Assembly: GCA_003142435.1 (NCBI GenBank)
Contig: PLMI01000072.1
Location: 2,810 to 15,195 of the forward strand
Source of the DNA: Coxiellaceae bacterium
GTDB lineage: Bacteria > Pseudomonadota > Gammaproteobacteria > UBA9339
Length of the DNA: 12,386 bases
Reading direction: 5' to 3'
In this document: in pieces, positions 8,793-12,386 of the stretch
Layout: every line of letters starts with the position of its first letter
Position numbering within the stretch: position 1 is the stretch's first letter
Notes under the pieces: model-generated
What the model was told of the DNA's origin: nothing
Database searches by the model: none
Seen by the model: only the letters and a program-made list of their open reading frames with translations
Made by a program: the position numbers and the translations under genes

Positions 8793-11423
8793 ATGGCAAT
8801 ATCGGAATTGGAACAACAAAAATCTGAACAACAACTCGATTTTTCCCAGGGTAATATAAGGCGCAAAGCTGCAGGTATTATCAAAGAGACATGGGAAAAA
8901 GAGGCGCGAGATATCATTGATCTTGCAATAATTCTTACTCGCTTATCCAAACATAGTTTAGATGTAAAGTTTGATCTAATGGGCACAAATTTTAGCAGAG
9001 TCTTTAGCAATGAAAGCAGTAACCCAGAACTTAAGCTCATACTCAGTGAACGATTAACACATGAACAACAATTATTATTACCAGGTCTTGAGCATGCAAA
9101 AAAAACTTCGCCTAAAGTATTTACACTAATAGCTCGATGTCATGGAGCAATAAAAGAAGATTTGGAGAAAAAATTAGTAGCACAGCTTATTAAAGATCCG
9201 GAATTATTTGATAGTAAATTGCTTGATAAGCTACGTGATCAGGGACATTGTTCTGGTATGACAAATGATTGGCTGACTAGAATGGCATTAGAGAATGAAA
9301 AAATTCCCGGTGTCAAAAAAAGGTGTGAAATTGCAGAAAATGAGAAAAATTCAGATGTAGAAAAAGGAAATACTATAGAAAGCTCAGAAGAAAAAGGTCC
9401 GGTTGCAGAATTAGCAGAGACTGATACGGCTATTGTAAAGTGGAAGCCTGGAGATATTTTAAAAAAAGAAGTTCTCCAAAAAGTTCTAGAACTCGCATCA
9501 TCGTGGGTATTTCTTCAATCACCAAATATTTGTTTACCTGTCGAATCGTCGCAATTAGATAAAACAATGGAGGTCAAAGTTGGAGCGAATGTTATAAAAC
9601 CTAAACTGCTTGCTTCTGTTGCTTTAGTTTGTTCGCAAGAAAATTTCTATCAAACAATCAGTAAATTTATTATACCGAATGTGATGATATTTATTGTTAT
9701 TGCAGAACATGCTATTGGTATTTATCAGACTAAAAAAGGAATTTTCTGCTTTGATTGCAATCCTGGTTTATGGAAGTTGGAAGAAAATTTAAATCAGCGG
9801 TTGGAAAATATATTAAAAAAATATGTGCATGTAGCGCGTTTTCCAATAGCTATTGTAGCTTTTAGTTTTACCTACAATAAAGATTATTGCGCGGAAATTA
9901 GCTTGGAAGATTTGCTAAAAGATCAAGATCCTAAGGAGATAGTCGAAGTTGGTCGCTGTTATAATTGTACTTTATTTTTTTATGCCACGGTTATGGCTCT
10001 TGTTACATCCTTTAATTTTTTTTTAAAACACCAAACAAAAGATGTTCTTTTGCAATTAGTTGATTCTGTAGATTACGATCATTGTGATTGTTTGCAAAAG
10101 TTGATTGAACGCGGTCTCAATGGAATGTTGAAGCTATTAGTAAAAGCAGGTTTGGTAGATGTTAATGGCAAGATACCTGGTACTAATTATACTCTTTTAG
10201 AATGTGCTGCGAAGGAAGGATCTATTTATACTATGGATGCATTGGTTGCATGGGGTGCTAGAATTGTTATAGAAGGAGATATTTCTCACAATGATACTTT
10301 GATAAAAACAATATTTGCTCCCGATGCTTTTTTACATGACACAACATTGACAGCATTACGGCTTTTGGAAATGGATCCGAGATGGGCAGATACTGTTGAT
10401 GCCAATGGGACAACGCCGCTTATGGCAGCTGCCCATTGTGGTAATATTAAGGTTATGGAAAGACTCATTGGCTTAAAGGCCGATGGCTTAGCAGTAGTCG
10501 ATGTTAAGAAAAAAGACAATTATGGTTATGATGCATGGATGTTTGCTATTCAAGACAACAAGCAAGAAGCAATCGTTGTCCTTAAAGAACATGGTGCAAC
10601 TTATGATTCACCAAATTTAATTCCATCATTTACATCTGCAGTAAAAACACAAAATAAATGTTTAATCGAAATCATTTTGGATAACCCTGAAACAGATGTT
10701 GATGCTTTGGATGACGAGAATCATTCAGCATTACATTATGTATTGTGCAACCATTTGGGTGACCCTGAATCAGAATGTTACTTAGCTGTAATGAAGCTTT
10801 TGGAAAAGGGAGCTGCTGATGTTAATCTCAAGGATGTTGTAGAACTAGATTTATCTAAATTAAAAGATACAAGTCTAAACCATGACTTAAAAGAAGCTTT
10901 TCGGAAATCTACAGCTTGCAGAAGCAAGTTTGAAGATGGGTTGAAGTTATTATTCAATATAAGTCAAAGTAAATCTAAGGTTATTGTAACAGGTTCGCAA
11001 TTTGCTCGTGAATTTTCTGATGAATTTTTAGAGGCATTTAAACAATACCCTGCTTGTTTTGAATCGTTGTTGTATAGGCTTTTGACTAATCCCAAAATTA
11101 TTTTAAAAAAATTTGGTATTTCCTTTGATGATTTGGTTTTAAGCAACCATATTTTTAGGAGAATTCTCAGCTGGTGTAATGATCATATTAAGGATTTTAG
11201 CAAGAATTCTTCTTTATTATTATTTTTAGGTGAATTAGCAACTCAAGGAAAATATATTAAGAATGAGGCTGCTCGAGGGCTATTAGAAAAAGCGCAGTCA
11301 TTAGGAGATTTACCGAAACGGAAATACGATTTGAGCTTGCAGCTATTAGATTGTTTAGATGCTGTTGATGAGGTAAAAATAGAAGAAGAAAGTCGGGCAG
11401 TTGGACAAGTAACTGCAGTTTGA
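8793..11423 (+). CDS. Ankyrin-repeat protein with a C58-like cysteine peptidase signature; candidate secreted effector
   Basis: This 876-residue protein has no signal peptide. In the N-terminal half, DQGHCSGMTNDWL (Cys153) resembles the catalytic Cys block of YopT/AvrPphB-type (C58) peptidases. EHAIGIYQTKKGIFCFDCNP (His306, Asp321) resembles their His...FFDPN block, with almost the same His-Asp distance as YopT. The peptidase reading is motif-based inference. Residues 392-411 (CTLFFYATVMALVTSFNFFL) are very hydrophobic and could be a membrane segment. Degenerate ankyrin units follow from about 465 to 680 (NYTLLECAAKEGSIYTMDAL; NGTTPLMAAAHCGNIKVMERL; NYGYDAWMFAIQDNKQEAIV; NHSALHYVLCNHL). The C-terminus is helical and ends with a Glu-rich KIEEESRAV stretch. 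ATG at 8793 is preferred over the adjacent GTG at 8790; neither has a clear ribosome binding site. It is transcribed alone from a PmrA-box-like promoter. Confidence 0.85.
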   Translation: MAISELEQQKSEQQLDFSQGNIRRKAAGIIKETWEKEARDIIDLAIILTRLSKHSLDVKFDLMGTNFSRVFSNESSNPELKLILSERLTHEQQLLLPGLEHAKKTSPKVFTLIARCHGAIKEDLEKKLVAQLIKDPELFDSKLLDKLRDQGHCSGMTNDWLTRMALENEKIPGVKKRCEIAENEKNSDVEKGNTIESSEEKGPVAELAETDTAIVKWKPGDILKKEVLQKVLELASSWVFLQSPNICLPVESSQLDKTMEVKVGANVIKPKLLASVALVCSQENFYQTISKFIIPNVMIFIVIAEHAIGIYQTKKGIFCFDCNPGLWKLEENLNQRLENILKKYVHVARFPIAIVAFSFTYNKDYCAEISLEDLLKDQDPKEIVEVGRCYNCTLFFYATVMALVTSFNFFLKHQTKDVLLQLVDSVDYDHCDCLQKLIERGLNGMLKLLVKAGLVDVNGKIPGTNYTLLECAAKEGSIYTMDALVAWGARIVIEGDISHNDTLIKTIFAPDAFLHDTTLTALRLLEMDPRWADTVDANGTTPLMAAAHCGNIKVMERLIGLKADGLAVVDVKKKDNYGYDAWMFAIQDNKQEAIVVLKEHGATYDSPNLIPSFTSAVKTQNKCLIEIILDNPETDVDALDDENHSALHYVLCNHLGDPESECYLAVMKLLEKGAADVNLKDVVELDLSKLKDTSLNHDLKEAFRKSTACRSKFEDGLKLLFNISQSKSKVIVTGSQFAREFSDEFLEAFKQYPACFESLLYRLLTNPKIILKKFGISFDDLVLSNHIFRRILSWCNDHIKDFSKNSSLLLFLGELATQGKYIKNEAARGLLEKAQSLGDLPKRKYDLSLQLLDCLDAVDEVKIEEESRAVGQVTAV

Positions 11424-11447
11424 TTTTAATTTCTTTATCAAAATCAA
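11420..11447. terminator. Weak AT-only hairpin between convergent genes
   Basis: TTGATTTT (11420-11427) and AAAATCAA (11440-11447) form an 8-bp stem with a 12-nt loop in the 31-bp gap between the convergent ankyrin and YgjP-like genes; the left arm includes the ankyrin stop codon. It could act in both directions, but the stem has only one G-C pair and the T tracts are short. Confidence 0.35.
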
Positions 11448-11454
11448 TAACAAA

Positions 11455-12165
11455 TTACGAATAAAGATTTGCTCCATGCAAACGCAACCATTTTTGTTTC
11501 AATTTATAATCAGGCATTATTTTTTTTACTTTATCCCAAAATTTTCGTGAGTGGTTTTTTTCACTAATATGAATCATTTCATGGACAATTACATAATCGA
11601 TAATTTCCAAAGGAGCCATTGCTAATCGCCACGAGAAATTTAAAACGTTTTTATTACTGCATGATCCCCATCTTTTTTTGGCTGATGAAATTTTTATTGT
11701 TGAATGTCGAAGGCCGGTAATTTTATTGTAATGTTTAATGCGCTCCTCAATTATTTCTAATAACTTTTCCCCGTACCAATTTAGTAAGTGTTCTTTTGCA
11801 TTTTGCAAAAAACAAATGGGGAAATTCAAAAATTCTGTTAAATGAATTTCTGAAGCATCAATAATTTTAAATTCGTAAAATTTTCCTAAAAATAAAAATA
11901 GCTCACCGTTGCTAAATTTCTTTGGTTTGTTTTTTTCTTGCCTATTTTTAATGAGTATTATATTTTTCGTAAGCCAAGGTTGCGCCTTAATTATAAAATC
12001 TCGAATATGTTTTTTTGGTGTACGCATTGGAGCGCGTAAGGTTATTTCACCAGCTTGTGATATCGTTATTGCTAATGTTTTACGTTTAGAAAAAATTATT
12101 TTAGCAGGATAGATTATTTCAATTTGTTGCGCATTTTCCATAAAAATGTCAGTAAAATTCCCCAT
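11455..12165 (-). CDS. YgjP-like zinc metallopeptidase (WLM/SprT-related)
   Basis: Member of the YgjP family, gluzincin-type putative zinc peptidases whose substrates are mostly unknown. The conserved C-terminal block is complete: KKRWGSCS, then IIDYVIVHEMIHISEKNHSRKFW. His195 and His199 of HEMIH plus His205 of NHS are the expected zinc ligands, and Glu196 the catalytic base. It ends with the usual LRLHG tail. The N-terminal part (TLAITISQAGEITLRAPMRT, then KAQPWLTKN) is the typical beta-rich lead-in. At 236 residues the length suits the family. No signal peptide or membrane segment is visible. The start is unsure: ATG 12165, the adjacent TTG 12168 or an internal ATG at 12138 are possible, and none has a good ribosome binding site. 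It follows mnmG by 18 bp, so co-transcription and reinitiation are likely. Confidence 0.9.
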   Translation of the reverse strand: MGNFTDIFMENAQQIEIIYPAKIIFSKRKTLAITISQAGEITLRAPMRTPKKHIRDFIIKAQPWLTKNIILIKNRQEKNKPKKFSNGELFLFLGKFYEFKIIDASEIHLTEFLNFPICFLQNAKEHLLNWYGEKLLEIIEERIKHYNKITGLRHSTIKISSAKKRWGSCSNKNVLNFSWRLAMAPLEIIDYVIVHEMIHISEKNHSRKFWDKVKKIMPDYKLKQKWLRLHGANLYS

Positions 12166-12183
12166 CAATTGGTCAAAAAATAT

Positions 12184-12386
12184 TTATATCATTCCGCATT
12201 TATTTAAGTAGATTATCAATATAGAAATTGCTGCTGGAGTTATTCCTGGAATCCGTGCAGCCTGCCCAATTGTTATAGGTTTTATGTGCATAAGCTTTTG
12301 TCGTACTTCATTTGATAGTCCCTTAATTAAATTATAATCGAAATTATCTGGAATTTTTGTTTCATTGTAGCTTTGATGTTTTTTTA
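12184..12386 (-). CDS. mnmG: tRNA uridine 5-carboxymethylaminomethyl modification enzyme MnmG, C-terminal fragment
   Basis: Only the last 67 codons and the stop (TAA at 12186-12184) are inside the window; the rest lies beyond the right edge. My translation gives [20 protein letters not shown], then [20 protein letters not shown], then [20 protein letters not shown] and NKCGMI. This is the highly conserved C-terminal domain of MnmG (GidA), which binds tRNA and contacts MnmE. MnmG is the FAD-dependent partner of MnmE and installs cmnm5/nm5 on wobble uridine 34 of certain tRNAs. The reading frame is intact to the edge. The next gene on the strand is the YgjP-like peptidase, not rsmG, which often follows mnmG. 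Confidence 0.95.
   Translation of the reverse strand, partial: KKHQSYNETKIPDNFDYNLIKGLSNEVRQKLMHIKPITIGQAARIPGITPAAISILIIYLNKCGMI

Noticed and set aside
10286..10519. 77-codon minus-strand open frame inside the ankyrin gene
   Set aside because: It is opposite the clearest ankyrin repeats, has no recognisable product, and no ribosome binding site was seen.

Overview
The window reads as a piece of an AT-rich gammaproteobacterial chromosome, most plausibly from a host-associated member of the Legionellales (Coxiella/Legionella/Rickettsiella-like). GyrB carries the long insert seen in gammaproteobacterial GyrB between the TOPRIM domain and the C-terminal tail. Two large genes look like secreted effectors: one has ankyrin repeats, the other a low-complexity VASTS-repeat tail. 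Both have promoters resembling the PmrA box that controls Dot/Icm effectors in Legionella and Coxiella. The order-level placement is inference; no rRNA or other marker is present.

Left block (1-2237, minus strand): a tight housekeeping run metK > xseB > ispA. It encodes SAM synthetase, the exonuclease VII small subunit and a short-chain prenyl diphosphate synthase whose C-terminus lies off the left edge. The genes are 11 bp apart or overlap by 11 bp, so they are probably co-transcribed from upstream of metK.

Spacer 2238-2586: a nested palindromic element. A pair of inverted GTAG-type REP hairpins (REPIN-like) sits inside a perfect 17-bp inverted repeat. On the minus strand one REP hairpin is followed by seven T and should work as an intrinsic terminator for the gene at 2587-5028.

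Accessory gene 1 (2587-5028, minus): an 813-residue protein of unrecognised function with an Ala/Ser/Thr-rich repeat tail. Its locus is bracketed by identical 16-bp direct repeats. The 496-bp divergent spacer 5029-5524 holds its PmrA-box-like promoter, a short inverted/direct repeat cluster and presumably the gyrB promoter.

Core block (5525-8574, plus): gyrB, then a UspA-family gene with its own promoter and a clear terminator.

Accessory gene 2 (8793-11423, plus): an 876-residue ankyrin-repeat protein. Its N-terminal half has a Cys/His/Asp arrangement resembling YopT-type (C58) cysteine peptidases. Its promoter shares 15 of 17 bases of the box with accessory gene 1, plus the spacing to a TATAAT -10.

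Right block (11455-12386, minus): the C-terminal end of mnmG, followed after 18 bp by a YgjP-like zinc metallopeptidase gene that converges on the ankyrin gene. The main story is two lineage-specific, probably co-regulated effector candidates inserted among conserved housekeeping genes.
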